Shown here one piece after another: positions 46,266-63,835 of a DNA stretch of 64,000 bases. Under the pieces are notes generated by a model, which made no database searches, was not told where the DNA came from, and was given only the letters and a program-made list of their open reading frames with translations. Source of the DNA: Anoplopoma fimbria (taxonomy: Eukaryota > Chordata > Actinopteri > Perciformes > Anoplopomatidae); NCBI RefSeq assembly GCF_027596085.1, contig NC_072470.1:2965034-3029033 (forward strand), in the 5' to 3' direction. Numbering within the stretch: position 1 is the stretch's first letter; each line of letters starts with the position of its first letter. Both the position numbers and the translations under genes were made by a program.

Positions 46266-49200
46266 AGCCATTGTATTAATGTGCTGCATGCAAAGACAAA
46301 TGTCAGTTTCCTTTATCTTATTAAATGGAGTATATAAAAAGTCACTATTATTGACAAGAGGAAACCAATAAGACGCCCTGAAGAAGCAACAACTCGCCCC
46401 AGAAACAGGTTGTTTTTCGGGGTTCCCTGAAGCCTCCTGGAGCATCAAGTATTTTTATCTCGAGAGCTCGACTTTGGGGGGATTTTCTTTTCTTTCTGAC
46501 TTTGATCTCTGCATCCATCCAGCTTCAATAGAGCTTAACCGTTATCACCGTCCGCCCAGAGACGGATTTACAGGTTTACCTTCAACATGTAATCCATTAC
46601 AGATTACTGATCAATTAGTTTGTTTGCAGTCACACATATATCATTTTATTGATCTATTGTTGTGAATAAACAATCATAAATCATCCCCTTTTAGAAAAAA
46701 CAGCCACACCTGCTGTTAGACAATAAAGAGTAGTATAATTTTGACTCTTTGTCTAAGAGCTTCACTTGTTTAGTAAATTAGTGGATGTTGTATGAAAACA
46801 GAGTGAAGGATCCACTTAGCAACTCTGTCTCTAAACCTTCCTGTCAGGGAAACAACAGACAATAATTGGAAGGGATTAGACTTCCTTATTTCTGCGGGTA
46901 AATCCTTCAGGGAGTCTCAGTGAAATTAGCATTCTCTGCTAACAGCTAATAGCCGTCTGAACACTTGAATCAGTGGATTGGATTATTTCAGCCGCGGGAC
47001 AAAAGAGAGAATAAACACAGAGGATCCCAGGTGATGCATCAAGAACCTGAAATATCCCACTTCACAGTTTTAATCCCAATGCAGAGCTCATTTATAATAA
47101 TATTATAATTTAGAGGAGCCCAAAACAATCTTGTTTAGTGACAATATTTCTACTGGGAATACCCCAAACAATGTCACCGGCTTCATTAGGATTCATTCTC
47201 TGAGCATCAAGTCATAATCGAATGGCAAACAATCAACTGGTTGTTGGACGACACACGTGTCATTAATAAAAAAACTATGCACATACATTTGGATGCTTTA
47301 CATTAATGCACATTTTTGCAAATCTCTAGGTTCTTATTTGCACATATTTTTATACTGTGAAGATTTGCACAACCTCTCTATAGTCAATATTTTAAACACT
47401 GCAGCTTTTATTGTAGAATATATACATTTCTATTATACATATTAGAAATGTAGTCCTTAGTTTCTTTCCTCTTATTTTAACCCTAATGCACCACTTCTGT
47501 TCAAACTGTACTTGTATTCTTGATTAATCTGTTCTGTTTTCCAGGCTGTTCTGTTTGCACACAGTGTTTGTATCCGTCTGTTTTTTGTTTGAGCTGAGCT
47601 TTTCCTTCTAACAGGCTTCAGGGACTCTGAGCAGCAGACAGAATCTCATTTTTCTATCTGTATGCATGAGAAGGAACCTGTGAGCTGCATCATCAAACAT
47701 TAGTGCACAATGTGTGATCAGGCTTCACAAACACTTCACTGTCAGGAGAAGGCTGTTTAATTCATAATAATGACTGTTATTGGGTTATTTCCTTTTAATT
47801 CCACTTAGGACACAAATATAGTCTGGTTTTAAAGTTTAAACAAGCTGTTTTGACAATGTAACACATAATATAGTTGATATATTTTATAATCACCATGCTG
47901 GAGGTAACTTCTTCCTTCTGACTCCAGTGTTTTGGTCATTTCTGGAGCTTTTATGCAGATTAAATCCTGCTTCTTTGAGTTAGGGAGGACAACACATGTG
48001 CATCATGCACAAACTTTTTACTTCTTCATCACAATAATTCTGTCTGCTTCAATTTACTCTGAAAGAAACAGCGCCCTCTGCCGGTTTTGTGCTGCAACAC
48101 TTCTGAAATCACCTCCTTTTGTTTCTCCAGTGATTTTATATGCTGCATAATATTAGACCCATAAATTCTATTCCACTCTAATGTTGCAGTCTTACACATA
48201 AATAGTTAGAACAAACGACACAGTCATTTATATTCACATGTACATGTATATTTCCAGGTGTTTGGCTGATGCCCTCAAGCAAAATGAGTTAATGTTTGTA
48301 CATTTATATGAACAGTAGAAGGTTGAAGCCTCCTGAGAAATGAATGAGAAATATTAAATCACTAATTATGATAGAGAAGTGTTGAAAAGAGAAAGAAGCA
48401 GGAGAGAATTCAATTGTTATCCATTGATTTTTTTGTCTTCTGTGTTATTTCCTTTAATCTGACAACACGGTTTCTACCGAAATATATATATTTATGTAAT
48501 GTGACCTCATTTGATTTATGCAAAATTAATAATATGTATGATTAAGTGTGTTTTTGCTTGTTTTTACAAATGCATGGCTTGAATAAATAATCAAAGATGG
48601 AGACTTTTTTGCAGCACAAAGTGTTTCCATCACATTCAAGTCACTACAACAGGTCAAAATATAAAGCATCCAAAGCATCAGGAGGAGGGAGGGAAATAAA
48701 TAGTTTCACCACTGAGGAAGATGTAAAAGAAAAGTAATCTGCAGCGCTCCGAGGGGAGGAGGCCGAAACACAACACTTGAAAAAGATCTCCATTATCCGT
48801 CTATCGCAAAACTATCTCTCCTTTTCCAAATAAATGAAAAAAGATGCTTAGAGGAGTGTTTGAAGAGGAGCGAGCGGTGGAGGGATGAGGCTACATGGGC
48901 TCTGGAGGACTCTGGGGTCTGTTTGAGGATTATGAGGACGTTCACATTCAGAGGCGGAGGCCTGGTGCGATGAGCTCAGGCCTCTGAAGGCTCCGGGATC
49001 AGCTCTGCATTCCTGCAAAGAGTGATGGACAGGCGACGTTCACAAACACCGTAAATGGAAAAACATTTGTGGGGTGAAAAACTGAATTTTAGAGATGTGT
49101 TGGTGCCAAAAATGCTTTCTTTTCTTACCTTATACCCAATGTCACAAAGCCTCATAGTGCAGCTGTGTAATCTCACTAATAATGTGGAGTCACATTTTTA

Positions 49201-49823
49201 ACACATAAGCAAAAATCACACAATTTGTATATTTTCTCTCACAGTGTGAACAAAACCTCCATAGCAGCTGGAGAGAGAGATAAAACAAACTTATACCAGA
49301 TAATAGCTCACTAAAATAGGACATATATAAGATATAATTGAGTAAATGCTATAATAAACTGACATACATTTGGCTCTGTGTTGGTGTTGGTCATAATATT
49401 CCACTCAGATCAAAATTTAGAATTAAATGCTATGAAAAAGTTGCCATGAGTCACTTAAATCTGAAACAAAAACTGTGACCTTCTCCTTTAAAATGACCAA
49501 AACAATGACATGGAGGATATTTCCTCTTCATCATGGTGTAAACTGAAGCTGCAGTGCGGAAATAGGAGGAGAAGTTGATGAGGACGCCATCTAATGGCTG
49601 TAAGCTGCATTACAGTCTGACAAAACACAAGTCTTTCTTCTATTAGATTTCCAAATAAACATTGATAAAAAGTCATTTTCTTCTATTTAGTTTATGTATG
49701 TGAATATTTCCCCAAATATTTTTTATTCTACTACATAATTATTTCTCCTAGTGATTAAAATATGGTCAGATATGATGAAATCTCCCAACTTCACCCATTT
49801 ATATGAGTCATGCCTCCTACAGT

Positions 49824-49843
49824 CCTACATTTCCCATAATGCA
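49824..49843 (+). promoter_or_regulatory. ZNF143/THAP11-like motif
   Basis: CCTACATTTCCCATAATGCA closely resembles the known SBS/ZNF143 consensus ACTACAATTCCCAGAATGC. It is 0.9 kb upstream of the tubulin TATA box. The same string also occurs inside some vertebrate repeats, so function is uncertain. Confidence 0.45.
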
Positions 49844-50685
49844 TCTGTCTTTTTGGTGGCTCCACCCTTCTTCCCCCGTGTCTTCTAAGCTCCATGGCCC
49901 CTCTGGTTAGTCATGAAAGACTTTCTGTTATAAAGAATGAACTCTCAAATAAGTTTATTCTAGTATTATCAGTTTAATGTGGGAATATAAAGTGTTTAAA
50001 TAGAAGTATTTAAATATTTGACATAAGTAAGAGTAGCAGTACATGGTGCAGAGGTACTCCATTACAAGTACAAATATTTGCATATTTAGTGTATTTGCAA
50101 CACAATTAACCTGGAGTATCAAAAGTGGTTTATTGTTGTATTATTGTACTGTATTGTTATGGTTGTTATTGTTGTAGCAGGGTGAAGTAGAGCATTGTTT
50201 CTGCATAATTTGGGCTACTTTTGTGCAGATGTGGAATAAAAGTACACTTACTCAAGTACTGCATTAAAGTACTTCAGTGTTATACTTGTGTTTCTACTCC
50301 TGCACATTTCAGAGAGAAATATAAACTGTATAAATGTAAACTTTTACTTCACTTTTGATGCTAATATTTAAAATGCAGGATATATTTTGGTGTAACTACT
50401 TAAACTGAAGTAAAATATCATATAAAGTACTAATACATAATACAACATCTGCTGTTTTGTATTTGTAATATTTAATCTGTATTTATGCTTCATGTACTTT
50501 AATGTGATCAACTTTTTTAAATATAAAGTCTGAAAAGCATCTCAAGCTGTCAAATAAATGTGTTTAAAAGTAAGTAGAAGTACTCCATTTCTCTCCCTCT
50601 CTCCTAAGTATTAGTGTTTCTTTTACTCCGAAAGGGCCGAGCAGGAAGTGGTGCCTCACTGCATGACAAAGCTGCAGCTGTGAGC

Positions 50686-50738
50686 TGCTCCTCCTCTTCC
50701 TCCTCCTCTTCCTCCACCTCCTCCACCTCCTCCACCCT
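50686..50738 (+). repeat. Polypyrimidine (TCC)n tract
   Basis: About 50 bp of almost pure TCC/TCCTCT on the plus strand, ending 11 bp before the tubulin TATA box. Confidence 0.85.
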
Positions 50739-50748
50739 CTGCAGTAGC

Positions 50749-50755
50749 TATAAAG
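50749..50755 (+). promoter_or_regulatory. TATA box of alpha-tubulin gene
   Basis: TATAAAG preceded by ctgcagtagc, with the ATG 121 bp downstream. A start site near 50780 would give a 5' leader of about 90 bases, normal for tubulin genes. Confidence 0.65.
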
Positions 50756-50869
50756 CAGAGTGCGTCACAGCAGAAAGGACTTCACTCACAGAGATCTCAT
50801 TATAGGTTACCCTGTGAGAGCCTGCAAGTTTGAATTTTCTCTTCCTTAAAGGACAATCAGAACTACATT

Positions 50870-55612
<4,743 letters not shown>

Positions 55613-55790
55613 AAAAACAGAAGTATATGATTATAAGTAGAGCCGTTTTAAAGAAAGGGTAAAGTTCTCTCTCAATCCCAACAGTTTATGATTTTAAATC
55701 TCCTCCAGAAGCATGCCGAGTGTAAATGTGCAGTTCAACAACTTGTATGTAGACCTCTAATAAACACTAATGTTACTGCTGAGCAGCGAT
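55613..55790 (+). other. Alpha-tubulin 3' UTR
   Basis: A short 3' UTR with AATAAA at 55759-55764. A second AATAAA lies at about 55876, an alternative end. Confidence 0.65.
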
Positions 55791-57734
55791 TTGTCTGAAC
55801 TCAATCCCATGGTGTTTGGTGTATTGAAAAAATGACTCTCCAATGGGAGAGAATGTGCCTTTACATCCTTTTCTAAATAAAGCTGATAACACCAACTTCT
55901 ACTGACTCCAAGAATAACAGTTTCTGAATTGCTTTATTGTAATTATCCATATTTAAATTGTCTGTTTAATTTTGATATTTTCTACTGAAAATAATTATTT
56001 TTACAATTAAATTAAGGTAGAAAATTGGCAAATCCTTATAATTTAGAAGCTGAAACAAGTTTGATAAATTATCAAACCTGTATCTTTAAATGAATGGACT
56101 TATTCTTCGAGTTGGAAACCTACATGCATTGAGATCATTTGCTTTCCAGGCTTCTTTTTTACCTCATTAATATATTTTGTAAACTTCATGCCTGCATAGT
56201 GTCTTGGCCGGGTGCTTCCATACATTGAGTTCACAGGGAAATCATTAAATGTAGAAATAAGAAAACCTCTACACATCCTTGCAAAAAAATAAGTAAGCAT
56301 TTAATCACATTCAAATTAAACTATTTATTATCCTTCATGACAACATATTTCTCAAACAAGTGAGCTTACAGGAATGCTACTAAGTGCATTTCATTCATTC
56401 CTTTACCCCCCCAGTGAAAACCATACATACCATACACCACACATTGTGATACACTGAAGGATGAAGTGTTTCCTTTGTGTTATTCAACTTCTTCAGCTAA
56501 ATAAACTCTTTAAAAAGCCTCTTGGATCAGCTGGAAAACAACAGGCTGTTTGTTCCTTTTAGAGACAAGATGTTCTCACAGGAACATATGATCTTATAGA
56601 ATATGATGCATTAATGTAGATTAAACTAGTTAAAAACATGCACACAAATGCAGCCAAAACATCAAATACAATAGAACGATGACAAGAATAATTTTACTGA
56701 TCAATGTCTACTTTAACTTAAATTTTAAATGCAGGATTTTTTACTTGTGAAGTATTTTCAGTTAGTACTTTTGGGTGCGCTGTGGTTGTTTCACCACCAG
56801 ATGGCGGTGTTGCTTTACTGTGAGAGAGAAAGCTCAAGAGAACAGGAAAGAAACAAGAAGTGAGGAATCTCAAGGCCACCTCTGAGGTTTATCACATGCA
56901 CAATATTCAGAAACACACACACACTCACATACATGCACTCAATGGACAATCCTGGCTAAATAAATTATCTAATTAACATACATTTGTGTGGTTTGTCTGC
57001 AGATTTTTACAGTAAATAAGCAGTTAAATCTATTTGTGTTGTGCTGACTAATATTCTAAGGTAAAGCTCATTTAAACTAATGCTAATTAATCTTTTTCAA
57101 CAGTAGAAAATGTCCTTTATATAGATTTCCGGTGCAGATCCACCAGAGACAGACTTATTTCCTTGCTCAAGTCTTAAATCACAGTTTCTAAAGTTTGCTG
57201 CTGGACTTGCTCCCTCCTTTCCTCAGAGGAAGAGGCCTTCATATTGGCTCTGTAATTGGTTTAATGTAATTAAGGCTGAATTGGAGCGGAGTCTCTGCAG
57301 TGTGGACAGGGGATTTATAAAAGGACAAAGGAGGACAGCGGGAGAAATAAATCGGTTTTGTCTCCTATTTCATGACATTTTTTTTCTGTGTATGCGTTTT
57401 AAAAAAGAATGATGGTGAGGCGTTTTCAGACTGCTGACAGGACGGCATGCTGCCACATAAACACAACCACGCCTACTCATTATGACAAAAGGAAATTAAA
57501 AGGTGCTGATATGGACGTGTGACCACAGCGGGGTCAGGACAGATGGGTTACAGTTTGGTGCTGCAGCAACAAACAACCCTGACACGACCGTAACAGCAGG
57601 ATAATAGGAACAACCTGGACACCTGCATCAGTGCAGTGTTTACTACATGTAGTCATGGATGGATTAGTGAACTAGACCACTGGGCTCAGGGGCACTAAGA
57701 GTCAGGACCCCCCCATGACCTTCACCTACAGAGA

Positions 57735-58025
57735 CATGTGGCAACCAGGAAAAGACCCTCAAAATGACCATAAAGAGACATTTGACTATAAAGAAATGCA
57801 AAGCAACTCTAAAAAAAGGGGGAAAGCTATCAAAAAGAGACACAAAAAGACCATATAGAAACAAAAAGACCACAAAGAGACATAATACAACAACAAAGAC
57901 ACAAAATGACAAAAAATGACCACAAAGAAACATGACTATAAAGAAACACAAAGCAACTACAAAAAAGGAGCAGAACATCTGCAAAGAAACACAAAAAGAC
58001 CAAAATAGAGACACAAAAAGATCCA
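57735..58025 (+). repeat. Degenerate AAAGAGACACAAAAAGACC-type minisatellite
   Basis: Repeated short units of the form aaagagacacaaaaagaccacaaagaaac. A longer internal duplication is visible (gactataaagaaa…caaagcaactc at 57783 and 57943). The Phe/Val/Leu-rich minus-strand open frames (57664-58042) are its complement, not genes. Confidence 0.75.
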
Positions 58026-58317
58026 TGTATCCAAGAAATCAACTTGCCTATCTGTCTTTTTTACTTGCTACATCTTAAATAATGAACTGTAATATAATAA
58101 TAATAATAATATGTGGGGTATTACAACAGTGACATTGTTACCTTTATATTTATTTAGGTGTTCATGGAGCTTTTTCACAACTACATACACAATCAGTTGG
58201 AGCTCCTCCAGTTTCTTTGGGGAAGCTGATTTTGTGATTGAGAACAGGTGAGACAGTCAGGTGATCATTGGAGGTGGGAAACACCTGCAGGACAGTAAGT
58301 GAATGGTCAACACCAGT

Positions 58318-58440
58318 GTTGGAAAGTACATTTACTCAAGTACTGTAGTTTAATTCAGGACTTTTACTTGTCATGGAGTACTTTCAGATTGAGGTAGTAC
58401 TACTTTTACTACAGTAAAGGATCAGAGTTCTTCCTCCAGC
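58318..58440 (+). repeat. Dispersed fish repeat (AAGTACATTTACTCAAGTACTG family)
   Basis: Begins ttggaaagtacatttactcaagtactg, followed by cttttacttgtcatggagtac, the same family as the pieces at 45735 and 50220. Confidence 0.6.
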
Positions 58441-60128
58441 TCTGCAAGAGACAAAAAATTCAACTCAAACACGACTCATTCATTGTTCTTTAATATTAAA
58501 ACAGCCAAAAAATACAATAAGCTTTTTCTTAATTCATCCCTCACCCACAGTCCCCCCCCAAAGAAAAAAAATTATAAATAAATTAAAAATACAGTACAAA
58601 CCCCAATAGAAACAATATAACCGGCATGTAGGTGACTTTAAAGATAGAGTAGCCGTATCCAAAGGCTGCTAAACACGTTGGCATGGCAACCAATAGCCAT
58701 GCGATATAGAGGATTATGACAATTTGAGATAACAGATGTTTCCTTTCTCGTCTGAAAAATTGAACTCACTGAGCACATGTTGGCTCAACGGCACTGAGGA
58801 CATTCATCACTGTGATTAATGGCCGACATTCATTTGTTTTGTACATAATTACAGTGAGGAACGCACTCGTTATGGTATGTTGGTGTAACACAAATTGCAC
58901 TTGATATAATTCATCCAGACGCATTTTAATTAATACATTATGACACGAGTTTCAAATCAAGTTTACAAAACACAAATAATACTGGTATGTTTTGTAAGAC
59001 GTGGATTTAAAAGTAACATTAAGTGGTTTAAAACCATTTTGGCGACCTGTAGAACGTATAAAAAAAAACAAACATAGAAAAACTACTGAAACTACTTAAA
59101 CATGAACTGATATTAAAGCCAAAATGCAATGCAAACTCTTCGTGAAAAGGTCACACAGTATATTATGTAAAAAAACAAACTTAAACTGCAATAAACTGCT
59201 GCAGATGTAGATATTGCAGATAGACTTGTGCTATGGGACAACATACATTTATCACCCATTTAAGCTAAAAGAAAAAAAAGGTGATTTGAAATGGTAAATA
59301 AATAAAAGTATATATAAATAAATATATCTCATGTAATACTGACTGAGTGTAGTAAATAAATACATCTGTTTAGCACTATTATTGTCTAATTAAAGGCTTA
59401 ATGACTTCACAAATCTGGAACCATATTTGTAAAACAGTTCAGCTGTCAACACATAAATATACAACACTAAATATGACAAATTGGTTTTAAGAAACATTCC
59501 CAAATGTTTCCCGTGCATGTTAATCACCTTCAGATAGAGTTTTAGTCTCTCAGGAAGATTTGGAGGATCAAGGATGATGCGTTTTTTTTTAATTGGTTTC
59601 ATGTCTGACGGACCAGATTGGTGCAATTAGCATCAAAACAAAAAACACTCTGTTTAGAGAAAGATCTTAATACATAATGGGATTCTAAAAAAAAAAAATC
59701 TATTTACATAAAACTAGGCAACAAAAAAAACAAAAAACACTGAAGAGAGAAGAAGAATTAAAGAAAATATATTTAGCAGAGGCAAGATGTTGGATGGTTT
59801 TGTCCAATCTAAACTTTGATTGTTGCTTATTTATGCGTTAATGAGTCACTTCTCGTTAAAACTTGCTGTTTTCTCACCTTCACACAACACAAAGGCAAAA
59901 AAATAACATGAAAAAGCCAGAATTTGTGCTAATTTCAGTAGTTGTTGTGCCCGTTATGCTTTAGAGAGTGTTAGCATCAAAAATAGTCATTTTTTAAATC
60001 ATCTCCTCCTCCAAACATCCCCCACATTTTGTAGAATTTAACACATAAATGTAACATTTTCTCCGCTATGTCAGCGAGAGAGATGAAATATTTCAGGTAC
60101 TGAACTCTATTTGCATTATGATACTTGC

Positions 60129-60134
60129 TTTATT
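60129..60134 (-). terminator. Possible dpp10 poly(A) signal
   Basis: AATAAA on the minus strand about 115 bp past the dpp10 stop codon. It is the nearest candidate, but longer 3' UTRs are usual for this gene family. Confidence 0.3.
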
Positions 60135-60249
60135 CTACTGAGAAACTATATGTGATATGTTGAGAAGATTGTTTCGTCCATTAAACGTTGTGCTACAGGT
60201 ATATAAAACACACAACACACACGCACACGCACACACACACGTTTGCCTC

Positions 60250-63200
60250 TCATTTGTGGTGGTCGAGTAATAATGATGGGTCAATCAGACATCCTCTGAA
60301 ATAACCAATTAGGGAGTGAATCAGCTGAATCCGGCTGCCCGTTGACAGGAAGTGACCCTCGTCTGGGTAGATCTGAATGAGGGGAGAAGATATGAAAACA
60401 CAGAAGTTCATCCAAAACTCAAAAAGCGCATTTTAAAAAGGGTTCTTCTCAGTATCGTTCTTAAAATGCATGTTTTTCCTATGGAGCTTGGAACAGAGAT
60501 TTTTTACACTGTCATTCAGGATTGCAAACCTTCATACTACAGCCTCTACATATATGATAGTGTATTAAAACAGTTTTTACAGACTTTAATTACTGCACAC
60601 ATGTTGTCGTTTGGTCTTTCAGTACTTACCTGCATGGTGTAGTTGGCCCCGATCTTTATCAAGTGTTTGATGAGCTCTGCCGAGTGCTGAAAGTGGACGT
60701 TTGCTGCAGAACAAAACAAACAACGCATGCAAATAAGTGTCAACTGGGATTAATTTGCTGGATACAAAAAGCTCCGGCTCTCATCCATCAAGTTTCAAAA
60801 GCTCTGCATCATGTAGAGAGGCTGATTTAAAAAAACAACCTTCAGTTTGTCTTTAATAACACACGTTACAGGTTAGTGAGTGAAAATGAAGATATATGGA
60901 GGGAGACGTCCGTACCGTCGGCTGTGCCGTGAGCCAGAAACAGAGTTCCTCCCTGCAGACCTTTCATGTTGGTCAGGACTTTGGATGCCTGGAAGAGAAA
61001 TTATTTATCAATACTTTATATTTTATAATTTCAGCATGGGATGGTTTGACATTATGGGAAAATATTCTCTTTCTTGCTGAGAGTTAAATGAGAATATTGA
61101 AACCACACACAAAGTCTCCTGTTAGCTTTGACAAAGCCAGGCTAGCTGTTTCCTACCGTTTCCAGTCTTTATGCTAAGCTAAGCTACCTGGTTGTATCCT
61201 CATATTCATCCTCCAGACAAGAGTTTTTTAAATGTTAAACTGTTAATCTGCAAAAGTAACTACAGCTGTGAAATAAATGTATTCGAGTAGTATAAAGTAG
61301 CATGTAGTGTACAAGTACAAGTTGTGATGATGAACTCTAGCAGCAGAAAATGGACCTTTGAAAGGTCACAGAGGGATGTTTTGACCTTTCCAGTGGAGCA
61401 GCCTGACTAGAAATGAAAATGTACATTTCATGTTCACATTTGCAGTGATGGGTTTTGTATTTTTCTTTTTTTCCCTCTGCAACAAGAAGCCAGATTAAAT
61501 TTTATTGCACAAGGGAGTGTGGACGTTATATATTAGAGGATATCTCAACCTCTCAATCACTTTCTTTCCCCCCAGTTGGTGAGATTTTCTGGACATTTAA
61601 TAACCTGTCAGCTTCTCTTTGAGTCTCTGAGGATGAGCGACAATGTCCCGCTGATTATTGTCTGATCAGATCGTGACACATTTCTTCTTCTCTGGATGAT
61701 TTAAAAAGCAGACCACCCCCCTCCTGCTGAGAGAAAGTCACCAAAATAGCCGTCCCAGTTATATCGCAACCCACTTCTGAGGAAAAACACACTGACTGCA
61801 ACCTTCACGTAGAGGACAGTTGTGTGGTGTGTTTTTAGCCAACACCTCTGGCATTTGTTTCACATGTGTGTTTTCTTTCCTCGCTGTTGCAAAAGGACAG
61901 GAGTTGGCGCCTGATATGCTTGTGGCCACATTTTATTCTTTATTATTTAACAGTTTTGTTTGTGAAGTGAACCAAAGCAGTGTTCATTTTCAATTAGAGA
62001 GAGATCTTGTGGACAGAAAAGTGAGGAATTTGGAATGATATTTGGAGCAAAGTACGTTTTTTAATTAGGGACCTTTCACGTGTGGCTCTTTTAAAGTCTG
62101 GAAGTAAAATTGATTTGAATTATTTATTCTCTAACAACTCTTCTTTCTCTAAAGCAGAGGTACAAAAGGACAAGAATAAACCTGAAACAGTTTCAAGATG
62201 ATTCACAGCATATAGGAGACAAAATAGACCTACAAAATAATGACAATTTGCTTTTTTCTTGCATAAAAAGAAAATGTTTTTCGGTGACAGTGAGAGTATA
62301 AAATATTCCGTCATAATGCTTAATTAACAGACATAATTAAACCATTATTGCAAGCTTAGCAAGTGCATTGTGTCATATAAATTGATTAGATGAAATTAAG
62401 TTAAATTTGCCAGTAAAGGTGATTAAATTGAAAGCAAACATGACGTGGAGGAGTGAGAGCTGAGGATCGTGGAGGTCAGACTTAAAAACAATCAGTTTAA
62501 TTTCTATTTCCATCAAAGGGCAGTCCATGTAGGATTTTGTTCACAAACTAATATATTTGGTTGATTTTTCTGTGTTTTTGGTGTGCAGATGTGTCAGATT
62601 AGAGGATTTATTGATGCCTCAGCAACCTTTTTTCTCAAATTTATGGGTCTGGCTGCAGGAAAATATACGATTTTTAACATAGAAAAAAAAAAAAAAAAAA
62701 AATAAGCTCAGCAACAGATGGATGATGGGTAAAAATGAAAGCAGCTCACTTGGTATGCGTTCTCCTCAGTTGAAGGTACACCGAGGTATCTCTCTGAAAA
62801 CACCGACGCTGGAAAAGAAAAGGTTGCAGGATGTTGATTTAAGAAAGGTTTGGAGATTTATGGAAGAAAAACAAATGTTGGAGCTGCAGTTAATCTCTTA
62901 ACAATCTGTCTTTAGAGAGATTCTTTACATGTTTGGATCCACACACTTCAGTATATGAAACTAAAATCACATACAGCAGCTTCTCTCTTCAGCTGTATAG
63001 GAGCTCTAATACCCGGTCGACTGAAGAAAAGCTTTTCATCCTAAAAACTCAATAAGACTGAATTCCCGAAAGCAGAACCTGAGGATAATTAAAGTGACAT
63101 TACCCAGACAATACAGCCTGTAGGATAAGGACGTCAGCGCTGCAGCAGTAATACGTACTGTATCTCCTCGTCCCTGCAGAGTGGTATTAAAAGAAGAGGA

Positions 63201-63324
63201 GATATGTGATTTAAATGTGCTCACCGTACATGGACCAGTCGGTGATGGGAGCCTGAGCGGCTGCACATCTGATCAGCTTCTCAGTCGACTTCAGCATCGT
63301 GAGTGTGAGGAAGCCTCCGTAGTC
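60250..63324 (-). CDS. dpp10: DPP10-like inactive dipeptidyl peptidase (last five exons, partial)
   Basis: Exons, high to low: 63324-63225 (DYGGFLTLTMLKSTEKLIRC…), 62808-62750 (SVFSERYLGVPSTEENAYQ), 60988-60916 (ASKVLTNMKGLQGG…HGTAD), 60703-60630 (NVHFQHSAELIKHLIKIGAN…) and 60372-60250 (IYPDEGHFLS… ending LLLDHHK, TGA). All join in phase. This is the C-terminal alpha/beta-hydrolase lobe of the DPP4/DPP6/DPP10 family. HFQHSAELIKHLIK and NYTMQ match DPP10 best. The position of the catalytic Ser (GWSYGG in DPP4) is Asp in the in-window DYGG, while the triad Asp (HGTAD) and His (DEGH) remain. The protein is therefore expected to be catalytically dead and, like DPP6/DPP10, to modulate Kv4 potassium channels. 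The last 11 or so residues differ from the acidic tail of mammalian DPP10. The upstream part continues beyond the window. Confidence 0.9.
60989..62749. other. dpp10 intron with a dispersed repeat
   Basis: A 1.76-kb intron. Fragments of the TTAGCATAAAGACTGG fish repeat lie head to head at about 61060-61110 (forward piece tcttgctgagagttaaatgag) and 61115-61215 (reverse). A poly(A) run of about 20 lies at 62683-62702. No exon seen. Confidence 0.5.
62809..63224. other. Short dpp10 intron
   Basis: No feature recognised. Confidence 0.5.
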
Positions 63325-63778
63325 CTGTTGGAGGAACGGAAACAAGCTCTTTTTGATGCCTAAATGTATTAAAATACGCTCTGATTCAGGTGATAGCAAA
63401 GCAGAAAAAACATAATTCTACTACCCTCATTTTTAAGACCTTTATCGCATCTTTACTCAACTATTTTCATCCAATTTTCATGCTAATCATCAAAGTAAAG
63501 CAACCCTTCAACTAAATATTACTTCGTTATAGCCATAAAAAGTTTGGAGCCGCTGCTCTAAGAGATTAAAGAACGTGCACCGACAATATTTCTTATGCAG
63601 GTGAGTTCATTATCCAAGTTCCTGCATATTCGTCTCACAGTGAGAGTAATTATTTTACAAATTGAATATGGGCCTTTATCAGCATATCAAGCATTTCAAC
63701 AAATTGGTTTTTAGCAGCTCCTGTCTCAGCTGACTGCACTAGTTATATTAAGAAAAGGTGGCTGTTTTTTTTTGTGTG

Positions 63779-63835
<57 letters not shown>

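Larger units (their letters stand above)
46266..50745. other. Intergenic desert upstream of alpha-tubulin
   Basis: No gene recognised. Block 46860-47060 is relatively GC-balanced and may be conserved. CTCF-like motifs lie at 48069-48086 and 49583-49597, a ZNF143-like motif at 49824-49843, and a fish repeat at 50220-50420. Confidence 0.45.
55791..60128. other. Intergenic DNA between alpha-tubulin and dpp10
   Basis: No gene recognised. It contains a CTCF-like motif at 56794-56809, a purine-rich minisatellite at 57735-58025 and a dispersed fish repeat at 58318-58440. Confidence 0.5.

Noticed and set aside
57664..58042. Hydrophobic Phe/Val/Leu-rich minus-strand proteins, possible membrane protein
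   Set aside because: Complement of a purine-rich degenerate minisatellite.
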